64,000 bases of DNA from CAZGUX01 sp964529305. GTDB lineage: Bacteria; Acidobacteriota; Terriglobia; Bryobacterales; Bryobacteraceae. Below the pieces are notes generated by a model. The model had not been told where the DNA came from. It did not search any database and was given only the letters and a program-made list of their open reading frames with translations. The DNA is taken from contig CAZGUX010000159.1 in assembly GCA_964529305.1 (NCBI GenBank), positions 8,595 to 72,594 of the forward strand. The letters are read 5' to 3'. Numbering within the stretch: position 1 is the first letter of the stretch; every line of letters begins with the position of its first letter. Shown piece by piece: positions 23,912 to 33,021 of the stretch. The translations under genes and the position numbers were made by a program.

Positions 23912-26900
23912 ATGGGTCTTCGAACCGCTCTGATTCTCTCTGCTTCGATCATCGCAGGTGCTTCCCTGCTGAGGGCACAGAAGACCACCCGGCCCGCGAC
24001 CGTCGACTTCCAGCGCGAGGTCCGGCCGATTCTGTCCGACGCCTGCTTCGCCTGCCACGGTCCTGACAAGGGAACGCGCCTGGCGAATCTACGTCTGGAT
24101 ACCCGCGAAGGAGCCATGGAACGGCGGAAGAACGGCGCGCCCATCGTGCCCGGCAAGCCCGACGCGAGTCTGGTCTGGCAGCGCATCGTTGCGGAGAAAC
24201 CCGCGCAGCGGATGCCGCCGCCCTATTCGCACAAGACGCTGACCGAGAAGCAGAAGGACGTGCTCCAACGCTGGATCGCGCAAGGGGCTCCCTGGAAGGA
24301 GCACTGGTCGTTTGTCGCTCCCGTTAGGCCCGCGCCTCCCGCGATCCGGAATAAAGGCTGGGTTCGCAATCCGATCGACCAGTTCATTCTCGCCAGACTC
24401 GAAAGCGCCGCATTGACGCCCGCTCCCGAAGCAGACCGCCGGACCCTGGCCCGCCGCGTTGCCCTCGACCTGACGGGCCTGCCCCCGGAACCCGAAGACG
24501 TCGAAGCTTTCGTGAACGACCTGTCCAGGGACGCGTACGAGAAACTCATCGACCGCTACATGAGTTCGCCCCACTACGGTGAGCATCGCGCGAAGTACTG
24601 GCTGGACGCGGCCCGCTACGCGGACACGCACGGCATTCACGTCGACAACTATCGGGAGGTCTGGCCGTATCGCGATTGGGTGATCCGGGCGTTCAACCGC
24701 AACCTCGCGTTCGACCGCTTCACCGTCGAACAGGTGGCCGGCGACCTGCTGCCCGATCGCACGCTCGATCAGCAGATCGCTTCCGGGTTTCATCGCTGCA
24801 ACGTCACCACCAACGAAGCCGGTGTGATCATCGAAGAGGTCGAGGCGATCTACGCCAAGGACCGTGTGGACACCACGGGCACCGTCTTTCTGGGACTGAC
24901 CATTGGTTGCGCGACCTGTCATGACCATAAGTTCGATCCGATTTCAGCCCGCGACTTCTACTCGATGGCGGCGTTCTTCCGCAACACGACGCAGAATGCG
25001 ATGGACGGGAATATTCCGGACACGCCTCCGGTAGTGGTGGTCCCTCGGGATGAGGACCGGGAGCGATGGCCGGAAGTGAACCGCCTGGAGACGGAGACCC
25101 GGGCCAAGATGGCCGATGTGCGCGCCGCCGCCGATGAATCGTTCGAGGCGTGGCTTGGCCGCTCCGAATACCGGAAGGTCCGCGATCCGCTCTACCCGGG
25201 CGCGGAACTCACCTACCTGTCGTTCGGGAACCGCCTCGAAGCGAGACATGCCGGCGACGTCCGCCTGCCGGAAGGCGTCGCGTTGGGTGAAGGGATTGTG
25301 CCCTCAAGGCGTGCTCTGCGATTCGGGAAGGGCGCGAATCTGGAAATGCCCGGCGTCGACTTCCTGAACGGCGATCGTCCCTTTTCCATCGCCGTGTCGT
25401 TCTACTTCCCCAAGAACGAGGACACCTTCATCGTCGCCAGCCAGTCCGACCCGAAGGACAAGAATCGAGGATGGGCCATCGAAATCTCGGGGCGTGTCTC
25501 GCTGCTTCGACTGACCGGCGACGACGGGAAGGCGATCACGGTACGCGCAGGACACCTGGAACAATTGAAGCAGGGAACCTGGAACCACCTGGTGTTCACC
25601 TACGATGGAAGCCGCGAGCAACCGGGCCTGGCCATGTACTCGAACGGACGCACGATTCCCACACAGGGACGCGGCGACCAGAACACCACGCTGAAGGGTA
25701 CTCTGTGGACCCACCAGCCTCTCCGCCTGGGTAACGAAGGCAAGCGGTATTTCGAGAACGGCGCCATCGCCGACTTCCGCATCTTCAATCGAGCGATCAC
25801 AGAAGAGGAGGCCGCCGTCGCGGCGGCCTGGCCGGTGATGGAAGCCGCCAGGGACAAGGCTCCCGAACAGCTCACCGCGGAGGAGCGTACGGCGCTGCGC
25901 CGCTATTTCCTCAATCATCGGGACGCCCGCTATCAGGGCATGGGCGAGCAACTGGCCGCGTATTCGGCCGAACGCCGCGAGATCCGCAAGCGCGGCGCCA
26001 TTACGCTGGTGATGGAAGAGAAGAAGGACTCGAAGCCCTTCGCACACATTCTGCAACGCGGGATGTACGACCGGCCCGGCGAGCGCGTGGAACCGAGCGT
26101 CCCCGCGGCATTGCCGCCCATGACGTTGTCCATGCCGCGCAACCGGCTAGGTCTGGCGCAGTGGCTGATCGATCCGTCCAACCCGCTGACCGCGCGCGTC
26201 ACGGTGAACCGATTCTGGCAGGAACTCTTCGGGACGGGTCTTGTCAAGACCAGTGAGGACTTCGGCTCGCAGGGGCAGCCTCCTTCGCATCCCGAACTTC
26301 TGGATTGGCTGGCCGTCGACTTCCGCGAATCGGGTTGGGACATCAAGCGGCTGTTCAAGTCGATCCTGATGTCGGCGGCCTACCGGCAGTCCGCGGCGAC
26401 GAGTCCGGAGAAGATCGAGAAAGACCCCGATAACCGGCTGTTGTCCCGCGGCCCGCGATTCCGCATGGAAGGTGAGATGATTCGCGACTACGCGCTGGCG
26501 GCCGGCGGATTGCTGGTCGCGACCATCGGCGGTCCCAGCGTCAAGCCATATCAACCCGAGGGCATCTGGGAAGCCGTGGCCATGAACGGCAGCAACACCC
26601 GCTACTACAAGCGCGATCCCGGCGACAAGATCTATCGGCGAAGCATGTATTGGTTCTGGAAGCGAAGCGCGCCTCCCGCTTCGATGGACATCTTCAACGC
26701 ACCCACCCGCGAAAGCTGCACGGTTCGCCGCGAGCGAACGAACACGCCGCTGCAGGCGCTGGTGACGATGAACGATCCTCAGTTCGTCGAGGCTGCAAAA
26801 AGCCTGGCGCGGATGGCCCTGCTTAACGCCCGCGACCTCGACCGGCAGTTCGATTTCATGACCACACGCCTCATCGCGCGTTCGTTCAACGAGAAAGAAC

Positions 26901-27085
26901 GCGGCGTGGCGCGAAAGGCCTATCAGGACTACCTGCGCTATTACGATGCGCACCCCAGGGACGCGGCGAAGTTGCTTACGACAGGCGAGTCGGCAGCCGA
27001 CCCCTCGCTTGCGAAGCCGGAGTTCGCCGCCATGACCCTGTTGGCCAATCAGATGTTGAATCTGGACGAAGCCCTGACCAAGTAG
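23912..27085 (+). CDS. PSD1 domain-containing cytochrome c with LamG-like insert, pair 2
   Basis: 1057 residues. Signal peptide (about 1-22), haem site CFACH at 45-49 (PSCyt1), DUF1549, a second motif CATCHDHKFDPIS at about 333-345, then a concanavalin/LamG-like insert (about 475-630; phrases RPFSIAVSFYFP, GTWNHLVFTYDG, FRIFNRAITEEEA) and DUF1553 (NPLTARVTVNRFWQ to the end). LamG-like modules bind carbohydrate, so the insert may provide substrate binding. ATG 23912 is chosen because it begins the signal peptide; the ribosome site is weak. Followed after 9 bp by its DUF1501 partner. Confidence 0.9.
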   Translation: MGLRTALILSASIIAGASLLRAQKTTRPATVDFQREVRPILSDACFACHGPDKGTRLANLRLDTREGAMERRKNGAPIVPGKPDASLVWQRIVAEKPAQRMPPPYSHKTLTEKQKDVLQRWIAQGAPWKEHWSFVAPVRPAPPAIRNKGWVRNPIDQFILARLESAALTPAPEADRRTLARRVALDLTGLPPEPEDVEAFVNDLSRDAYEKLIDRYMSSPHYGEHRAKYWLDAARYADTHGIHVDNYREVWPYRDWVIRAFNRNLAFDRFTVEQVAGDLLPDRTLDQQIASGFHRCNVTTNEAGVIIEEVEAIYAKDRVDTTGTVFLGLTIGCATCHDHKFDPISARDFYSMAAFFRNTTQNAMDGNIPDTPPVVVVPRDEDRERWPEVNRLETETRAKMADVRAAADESFEAWLGRSEYRKVRDPLYPGAELTYLSFGNRLEARHAGDVRLPEGVALGEGIVPSRRALRFGKGANLEMPGVDFLNGDRPFSIAVSFYFPKNEDTFIVASQSDPKDKNRGWAIEISGRVSLLRLTGDDGKAITVRAGHLEQLKQGTWNHLVFTYDGSREQPGLAMYSNGRTIPTQGRGDQNTTLKGTLWTHQPLRLGNEGKRYFENGAIADFRIFNRAITEEEAAVAAAWPVMEAARDKAPEQLTAEERTALRRYFLNHRDARYQGMGEQLAAYSAERREIRKRGAITLVMEEKKDSKPFAHILQRGMYDRPGERVEPSVPAALPPMTLSMPRNRLGLAQWLIDPSNPLTARVTVNRFWQELFGTGLVKTSEDFGSQGQPPSHPELLDWLAVDFRESGWDIKRLFKSILMSAAYRQSAATSPEKIEKDPDNRLLSRGPRFRMEGEMIRDYALAAGGLLVATIGGPSVKPYQPEGIWEAVAMNGSNTRYYKRDPGDKIYRRSMYWFWKRSAPPASMDIFNAPTRESCTVRRERTNTPLQALVTMNDPQFVEAAKSLARMALLNARDLDRQFDFMTTRLIARSFNEKERGVARKAYQDYLRYYDAHPRDAAKLLTTGESAADPSLAKPEFAAMTLLANQMLNLDEALTK

Positions 27086-27094
27086 GAGAAGTCG

Positions 27095-28564
27095 ATGCAT
27101 CCTTCCGACCAGACCGTACTCAACGAAACGAGACGGCAGTTCTTTGCCCGGGGAGCGCGTGGGCTGGGCTCAATCGCGTTGGCCAACTTGTTGGGAGACG
27201 AGGCCCGAGCGGCATCCGCCGCGCGCGTGGAAGCGGGGGGCGGCATCGCCGGCTTGCCTCACTTTCCGCCAAAGGTGAAACGGGCGATCTACCTGCATAT
27301 GGTCGGCGCTCCACCGCAAATCGAACTGTTCGACCACAAGCCGCAGATGAAGGAGTGGTTCGACAAGGATCTGCCGGACTCCATTCGCCGCGGCCAGCGT
27401 TTGACCACGATGACCTCCGGTCAAGGCCGGTTTCCGATTGCGCCGTCCATCTTCAAGTTCGAGCAGCACGGAAAGAGCGGCGCCTGGCTTTCGGAACTTC
27501 TGCCGCATACGGCGAAGATGGTGGACGACCTCGCGATCATCCGGTCGATGCACACCGAAGCCATCAATCACGAACCGGCCATCACGTTCATCCAAACGGG
27601 CAACATGATTGCGGGCAAGCCCTGCATCGGGTCGTGGATGGCCTATGGCCTGGGCAGTATGAACCGCGACCTGCCGACGTTCGTGGTCATGAACGCCAGC
27701 CACACTCATCCCAAGGCCAACGTGCAGGCGATCTCTGCCCGGTTGTGGAGCGCGGGCTTCCTGTCGGCCCAGCATTCCGGCGTTGCCCTTCGCTCCGGCG
27801 GCGACCCGGTGCTGTACATCAACAACCCCGAGGGCGTTCCACCTCAAATGCGCCGCCGCATGTTGGATTCCCTGGGGGAACTGAACCAGATCCAGCTTGA
27901 CCAGATCGGCGATCCGGAAACGCGAGTCCGCATTGCGCAATACGAGATGGCGTTCCGTATGCAGTCTTCGGTGCCTGAATTGACGGATCTCTCCAAAGAG
28001 GGCGAGGCCGTTTATCAGATGTACGGAGAGCAGGCGAAGAAACCGGGGACATTCGCTTACAGCGCGCTGATGGCGCGCCGCCTGGTGGAGCGCGGGGTGC
28101 GATTCGTTCAGATCTATCACCGCGGCTGGGACGTCCACGGCAACCTGCCGGAAGTCCTGCCCAGCCAATGCCGGGATGTCGACCAGCCCTGCTGGGCGCT
28201 GGTTCAGGATCTGAAACAGCGGGGCCTTCTCGAGGATACGCTGGTCATCTTTGGCGGCGAATTCGGGCGCACGATTTACTCACAGGGAAAACTGACCGCG
28301 ACCGACTATGGCCGCGACCATCACCCCCGATGTTTCAGTCTGTGGCTCGCCGGGGGCGGCGTCAAAGGCGGCGTGGTGCACGGCGAGACGGACGAATTCT
28401 CGTACAACATCGTCAAGGACCCGGTGCACGTGCGCGACTTTCAGGCCACCTTGATGCACCTGTTCGGCATCGACCATGCCCGCTTTACGTATAAATATCA
28501 AGGTCTCGACCAGCGTCTGACCGGTGTGGAGCCGGCCGCTCCGGTCAAAGCTATTCTGAGCTGA
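27095..28564 (+). CDS. DUF1501 family Tat-exported protein, pair 2 (variant metal motif)
   Basis: 489 residues. Tat signal with RR at 13-14 (ETRRQFFARG). The C-terminal motifs are normal (GGEFGRTIYSQG, YGRDHHPRCFS, GETDEFSY). The N-terminal motif is changed: where the other two copies have GGPSHVDTFDPKPEL, this one has GAPPQIELFDHKPQM (Gly71 onward), so the Ser-His and first Asp are missing. It may be a catalytic variant or a different subfamily. Start preceded by AGGAGA. Coupled to the PSD1 gene upstream. Confidence 0.88.
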   Translation: MHPSDQTVLNETRRQFFARGARGLGSIALANLLGDEARAASAARVEAGGGIAGLPHFPPKVKRAIYLHMVGAPPQIELFDHKPQMKEWFDKDLPDSIRRGQRLTTMTSGQGRFPIAPSIFKFEQHGKSGAWLSELLPHTAKMVDDLAIIRSMHTEAINHEPAITFIQTGNMIAGKPCIGSWMAYGLGSMNRDLPTFVVMNASHTHPKANVQAISARLWSAGFLSAQHSGVALRSGGDPVLYINNPEGVPPQMRRRMLDSLGELNQIQLDQIGDPETRVRIAQYEMAFRMQSSVPELTDLSKEGEAVYQMYGEQAKKPGTFAYSALMARRLVERGVRFVQIYHRGWDVHGNLPEVLPSQCRDVDQPCWALVQDLKQRGLLEDTLVIFGGEFGRTIYSQGKLTATDYGRDHHPRCFSLWLAGGGVKGGVVHGETDEFSYNIVKDPVHVRDFQATLMHLFGIDHARFTYKYQGLDQRLTGVEPAAPVKAILS

Positions 28565-28675
28565 ACCGCATCCCGGCGGCATCCAATTCCCTGCGAACTC
28601 GCGCCCATTTTCCTTACAACCCCCTCAGTGGGAAGCCTGATTGTTCGCAAAGGGGCGCGCCCCGACAATAATTGC

Positions 28676-30607
28676 ATGCGTTTCCCCCCACTTGCCCTGT
28701 TGGCCGCCGTCCCCCTGCTGGCGCAGAACCCCGCGGTCACGGTCACGATTGACGCTGCCGCCAATCGCCGGCCCATTAACCCCAATATTTACGGTGTTGC
28801 CTATGCCTCCACGGCGGTCCTGACCGAACTGAACATCCCCCTGCATCGATTGGGCGGGAACAACACGACGCGCTACAACTGGCAATTGAACGCGGACAAT
28901 CGCGCCAACGACTGGTATTACGAGAGCATTGGCGACTCCAGCAGCACCCCGGGCGAACGCGGCGACAGCTTCATTCAAGCCTCGAAAGCCGCAAGCGCAC
29001 AGCCGATGATCACCATACCCATCATCGACTGGGTGGCCAAACTGGGTCCGAACCGCTCAAAACTCGCCAGCTATTCGCAGGCCAAATACGGGCAGCAAAC
29101 CGGCAACGACTGGCAATGGTTTCCCGACGCGGGCAACGGCATCCTTCGCTCGAACAACCAGCCCATCACCACGAACGACCCGAACGATGCCAATATTCCC
29201 AACAACTCGTCGTTCCAGGAGCAGTGGGTGCAAGCGATGGTCAATCGGTGGGGCCTCGCTTCGGCCGGAGGACTCCGTTACTACATCCTCGACAACGAGC
29301 CCAGTATCTGGCACTCGACTCACCGCGACGTTCATCCGGCGGGCGCGCGTATGGCCGAAATCCGGGACAAGATCCTCGACTACTCGAACCGCATCAAACG
29401 CATCGATCCCGGCGCGTTGGTGGTAGGGCCGGAAGAGTGGGGCTGGAGTGGTTATCTCCTCAGCGGGTACGACCAGCAGTACGGAGGCCAGACCGGCAAC
29501 TGGAGCAATCTTCCGGACCGCGCAGCCAACGGCGGAATGGACTACTTGCCGTGGCTGCTAGCTCAATTGAAGCAGAACAACGTGGCCGGCGGCCTTCGTC
29601 CCCTCGATGTCTTCACCGTGCACTTCTATCCCCAGGGTGGCGAGTTCTCGGAGGATACTTCGACCTCGATGCAGCAGAGGCGCAATCGGTCCACGCGATC
29701 GCTGTGGGATCCCGCCTATGTGGATCCGACCTGGATCAACGACACGGTGAAGTTGATCCCGCGCCTCAGAAACTGGGCGGACACGCATTACTACCCAGGA
29801 ACCCCCATCGGCATCACCGAGTACAACTGGGGAGCCGAATCCCACATCAACGGCGCCACCACTCAGGCCGATATTCTGGGGATCTTCGGCAGGGAAGGGC
29901 TCGACCTGGCCGCGCGCTGGACGACTCCGGACACCTCGACTCCCACCTATAAAGCGATCAAGATCTACCGCAACTACGACGGCAACCGTTCGGCATTCGG
30001 CGAAACCAGCGTGAAGGCCTCGGCTCCGAATCCCGACAATGTCTCCGCGTTCGCCGCCCTCCGCGCCGCCGATGGCGCGCTCACGATCATCGTCATCAAC
30101 AAGTACCTGTCCGGATCCACGCCCGTGACCCTGGCCCTCGCCAACTTCTCCAGGAACGGCGCCGCGCGCGTCTATCAGTTGACGTCCGCCAACACCATCG
30201 CCCGGCTCAGCGACCTGAGCTACACCGCCGGCACCTTGACCGCGACAGTCCCTTCGCAGAGCGTCACGTTGTTTGCCCTGCCTCCGGCGATCTCGAATGC
30301 GCCGCCCACCGCGGTCCCCACCGCGACTCCGGTTTCCGGAACCGCGCCTCTGGCCGTTCTCTTCAGCGGCAGCGGTTCTTCGGACTCGGACGGAACGATC
30401 AGTTCCTTCGCCTGGACCTTCGGCGATAACACCACGGGATCGGGCGTCTCGGTGAGTCACACGTACACTCAAGCCGGAACCTACACCGCGCGATTGACTG
30501 TCACCGACAACGCCGGCGCATCGGCATCCGCGACGGTTGCCATTTCCGTAAGCCCCGGTTCCATCGTGATTGCTCCGCCGGCCAATCTCAGCGTCTCGGT
30601 TCTCTGA
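28676..30607 (+). CDS. Secreted glycoside hydrolase family 44 protein with PKD domain, C-terminally truncated
   Basis: 643 residues. Signal peptide (MRFPPLALLAAVPLLAQN), then a GH44-like catalytic domain (about 20-520): INPNIYGVAYAS, RLGGNNTTRYNWQLNA, YYILDNEPSIWHSTHRDVHP with the probable acid/base Glu in DNEP, and ITEYNWGAE with a probable nucleophile Glu. A PKD domain follows (about 540-625; GSGSSDSDGTISSFAWTFGD, SHTYTQAGTYTARLTV). It then reads APPANLSVSVL and stops, exactly where an FN3 domain normally opens, so a C-terminal FN3 or more appears lost. GH44 enzymes cleave beta-1,4-glucan or xyloglucan. Downstream is the repeat block. Confidence 0.85.
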   Translation: MRFPPLALLAAVPLLAQNPAVTVTIDAAANRRPINPNIYGVAYASTAVLTELNIPLHRLGGNNTTRYNWQLNADNRANDWYYESIGDSSSTPGERGDSFIQASKAASAQPMITIPIIDWVAKLGPNRSKLASYSQAKYGQQTGNDWQWFPDAGNGILRSNNQPITTNDPNDANIPNNSSFQEQWVQAMVNRWGLASAGGLRYYILDNEPSIWHSTHRDVHPAGARMAEIRDKILDYSNRIKRIDPGALVVGPEEWGWSGYLLSGYDQQYGGQTGNWSNLPDRAANGGMDYLPWLLAQLKQNNVAGGLRPLDVFTVHFYPQGGEFSEDTSTSMQQRRNRSTRSLWDPAYVDPTWINDTVKLIPRLRNWADTHYYPGTPIGITEYNWGAESHINGATTQADILGIFGREGLDLAARWTTPDTSTPTYKAIKIYRNYDGNRSAFGETSVKASAPNPDNVSAFAALRAADGALTIIVINKYLSGSTPVTLALANFSRNGAARVYQLTSANTIARLSDLSYTAGTLTATVPSQSVTLFALPPAISNAPPTAVPTATPVSGTAPLAVLFSGSGSSDSDGTISSFAWTFGDNTTGSGVSVSHTYTQAGTYTARLTVTDNAGASASATVAISVSPGSIVIAPPANLSVSVL

Positions 30608-30744
30608 AGGCGCGCGCGGCAGACAATCCGTCGCGTCGAGGATTCAAGGCGACGGTGTCGTGGGACTGCCGCGAGCAACAGGCGAGCGGACCGGTCGTCC
30701 AGACCGTCAGCGATGGGAAGCGTGCCGGGCGAGTGCGACGCAAG

Positions 30745-30870
30745 CGAAATGGCAGAACGAAGCCAATTTTGCTCGGAAGTGGCTGATTTTTCAGGGTCGG
30801 AAATTGGGTTCGAAATCGGTTGGATCGGCTTTGATTGGCTTTGCTTCGCCACCGGGAATCGACTGTCTTG
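30745..30870. repeat. Interspersed intergenic repeat, family B, copy 1
   Basis: Holds AACGAAGCCAATTTTGCTC, GTGGCTGATTTT, then a series of GTCGGAAATTGGGTTCG and GGCTTTGATTGGCTTTG motifs. A diverged copy with the same order of blocks is at about 55381-55465. No reading frame is conserved between the copies. I see this as a non-coding dispersed repeat. Confidence 0.5.
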
Positions 30871-31147
30871 ACGGTTGCACCGAGGGCCGGGTGGACCCGA
30901 TGCGCTGGGAAGCGGCCCGGGTTTGGGTCCTGCGGACCCCTGCGTACCTCGCTCTGGAATTGATCTGAAGACGATGGTCGCCATGTCCAGCCAAAGGATA
31001 CCGCAGTGTCAAGGGGAGCCAACTTCCAAAACCGGCAACTCTCTGTATTTAGAACACTTAGAAAATGGTAAGCCTTGTTATTTGATTATCACGCCGGGCC
31101 GGTCCCGCAAGGCCTCGACGGCGGCCGATGGAGATTCCGTCTAACTG

Positions 31148-31595
31148 GAAACCAGGGACACCGCAACGGGGATCAGCGTGGATACTGGTGGGCAAACTAT
31201 TGATTCAATTGGAGCGTCGTTGACAAAAACTCGGAAATGCGTTGGACGGCCCCCGGGTTCTATCGGACAGGAAGCCACGAGTCCCCGACATCGCTCTGCT
31301 GCGCGGCGTGAGGTCCTCTCCTTCCAGGTCTCAAACGGGAAACCAGGGACAGCGCGGCGGGCTGCGTGTCGATGCTGGTGGGCAAGCTATTGATTCGATT
31401 TGAGCGTCGTTGACAAAAACCCAGAAACGCGGTGGACGGCCCCGGTTCGCCCAGAGAGCCTATCGTTTGGCACTGGAGGGGGAGGAACCGGGGCCGTCCA
31501 ACGCGTTTCTGGCTTTCGGTCCCCGCTACTCGAATCCAGCCAAGCACTTACGTCAACCCGGAACCGACTCACACCCGCCGCCCTGTCCCTGGCTT
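31148..31595. repeat. Three copies of a ~105-bp repeat (family A), two direct and one inverted
   Basis: Copy A1 at about 31148-31253 and A2 at about 31338-31443 share ACCAGGGACA..., CTGGTGGGCAA, CTATTGATTC, GAGCGTCGTTGACAAAAAC and end in GTTGGACGGCCCC or GGTGGACGGCCCC. A3 is inverted at about 31486-31595. The ends of A2 and A3 form a long hairpin: CCAGAAACGCGGTGGACGGCC (31421 onward) pairs with GGCCGTCCAACGCGTTTCTGG near 31493-31513, about 26 of 27 bp pairing across a ~37-bp loop. No protein frame is preserved. Possible non-autonomous mobile element or structured RNA. Confidence 0.6.
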
Positions 31596-31738
31596 TCAAT
31601 TTCAAGCCGAGCCCATCCGAAGGCCATACATGTGAGCAGGCGCGACTGCGCCGTCTTAGACCGTCTTAGACCGGGCTAGCCCGGACGCTCAGTGAGGTCC
31701 GGTCATTCTCAGCGTCACGGTTCTCTGAGAACGCGCGG

Positions 31739-31752
31739 GATTCAACCTGGTG
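31739..31752. other. Short spacer after the repeat block
   Basis: No gene between the right flanking repeat and the convergent isomerase gene. Just before it, at about 31669-31683, lies a CCGGGCTAGCCCGG palindrome preceded by two tandem copies of CGTCTTAGAC. Confidence 0.4.
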
Positions 31753-32592
31753 CTACCCCCGGAGTTTCCGGTACGCTGTCAGGCAGCGCTCCGCCGTGTC
31801 CACCGGTGGATAGTCGCTGCCTTCCTGTTCAATCATGTAACACTCGATGCCCCCGGATTTCTCGGCGGCCGCGAAGATCTTCTTCCACGGCGCGACTCCT
31901 TGGCCCAATAGGACCCGGTAGCCCTTGTCGGGATCCGACGACCAATCCTTGCAGTGCATCGACACAATGCGGCCTGGATTCTTTTTGATCCACTCCACCG
32001 GGTCTGAACCGGCATCGATGCACGTTCCGACATCCAGTTGAAGGACAACGTCCTTGGTCGTCTCCTTGGCAAGGATGTCCATTGGCCGGACGCCGTTCAC
32101 GGGCAGGAACTCGGTCTTGTGGTTGTGAAAGCCGGCGCGAAGCCCGGCAGCCTTCATCTTTTCCGTCCCTCGGTTCAGCCGTTCGGCGACGGGCTTCCAG
32201 CCGTCCAGGTTCTCGACCTTGCCGGCACTGGCCATCACGACCAGCCTGGAACCGAGAATGGCGTTCAATTCCACTGCGCGATCGAGGCTCTCGGGGTCGT
32301 ACACCTTCGAACTGTTGTGGGTCGACGGACAGCGAACGCCCAGGTCATCCAGCAGCTTGCGGACCTCCTTCGCGTAGGCCGGAGTCCAGTCGAAATACGG
32401 CGAATAGAACTCCACGCACTGATAGCCCAGTTTAGCGACCGCACGGACCGTGCCCATCAGGTCCTGTTTGAGTTCATTGCGAACCGAGTAAAGCTCCAGG
32501 CCGACCGGAACTGATTTGCGGGCGGCCGCGGAGGCAAGAGCGCCGGACGCGCTCATCGCAAGAAAAGAGCGGCGGGTACAGGGAAGATGCAT
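31753..32592 (-). CDS. Tat-exported sugar phosphate isomerase/epimerase-like TIM-barrel protein
   Basis: 279 residues. The Tat signal is CTRRSFLAMSASGALAS; the ATG at 32592 is preferred to upstream frames because it places RR near the start. The remainder is a xylose-isomerase-like (AP-endonuclease 2) barrel: VGLELYSVR, VEFYSPYFDW, GFHNHKTEF, LQLDVGTCIDAG, VSMHCKDW, IEQEGSD, with metal-ligand-type Glu, Asp, His at strand ends. Exported members are frequent in Acidobacteria and Planctomycetes; the substrate is unknown. Stands alone. Confidence 0.85.
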   Translation of the reverse strand: MHLPCTRRSFLAMSASGALASAAARKSVPVGLELYSVRNELKQDLMGTVRAVAKLGYQCVEFYSPYFDWTPAYAKEVRKLLDDLGVRCPSTHNSSKVYDPESLDRAVELNAILGSRLVVMASAGKVENLDGWKPVAERLNRGTEKMKAAGLRAGFHNHKTEFLPVNGVRPMDILAKETTKDVVLQLDVGTCIDAGSDPVEWIKKNPGRIVSMHCKDWSSDPDKGYRVLLGQGVAPWKKIFAAAEKSGGIECYMIEQEGSDYPPVDTAERCLTAYRKLRG

Positions 32593-32675
32593 TCTGCCGA
32601 AACCATAGCACAGGGAAGAAGTGGTGGACAGGGGACGAATCAGCACACCGCTGCCGCCTAGGACCGCGACGAACC

Positions 32676-33021
32676 TTACTCTTCGATCTTGCCAATTGCT
32701 GAGTCGAGCACAGGAAGCAGGACGGGGAGGTCTTCGACGATGGTCGTCCAGACGATATCAAAGGTCTACATCGAAGTAAGCGTGAATGAGCCGATTCCGC
32801 ATCGAGACGATCTGGGCGAAGGGGACGGATGGGAGTTGCGCCCGACTTTCCGGAGTCACTTTTGAGGCAGCCTCGCCTAGAATCTCCAAACATCGGGTGA
32901 GCGCCATCTTCAGCATCATGCTCCCGTCGAGTTCGGAACGCGTGCGGCCGGCGACCATTTCCAGAGCAGCAGCCGCCGCCTCCCGCATATGACGGAGCCG
33001 GACAGCATCAGGATTCGGCAT
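32676..33021 (-). pseudogene. hepT: HepT-like HEPN toxin gene with a one-base frameshift
   Basis: The first 86 codons match HEPN (DUF86) toxins, including the RNase motif R-N-R-L-I-H (MRNRLIHAYFDVD). The frame stops at 32758 right after AYFDVDL. One base further the other frame continues DIVWTTIVEDLPVLLPVLD to TAA at 32676, precisely the expected C-terminus. The cause is an extra A in the AAA run at 32760-32762 (T on the coding strand). The truncated product keeps the catalytic motif but lacks the last ~27 residues. It could be a real inactivation, a slippery site or a sequencing error. Overlaps the antitoxin gene by 14 bp. Confidence 0.8.

Larger units (their letters stand above)
30584..31738. 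repeat. ~25-bp direct repeats flanking the gene-free block
   Basis: CTCAGCGTCTCGGTTCTCTGA, the last codons of the GH44 gene (about 30588-30607), recurs with one change as CTCAGCGTCACGGTTCTCTGA at about 31708-31728, each followed by a similar CGCGCG-rich stretch. The copies bracket the 1.1-kb non-coding block. They may be the traces of a duplication or insertion event that ended the GH44 gene. Confidence 0.5.

Noticed and set aside
30745..30968. Small ORFs in repeat family B (e.g. a peptide with NEANFARKWLIFQG)
   Set aside because: Frame is not kept in the second copy at 55381-55465 and there is no ribosome binding site.
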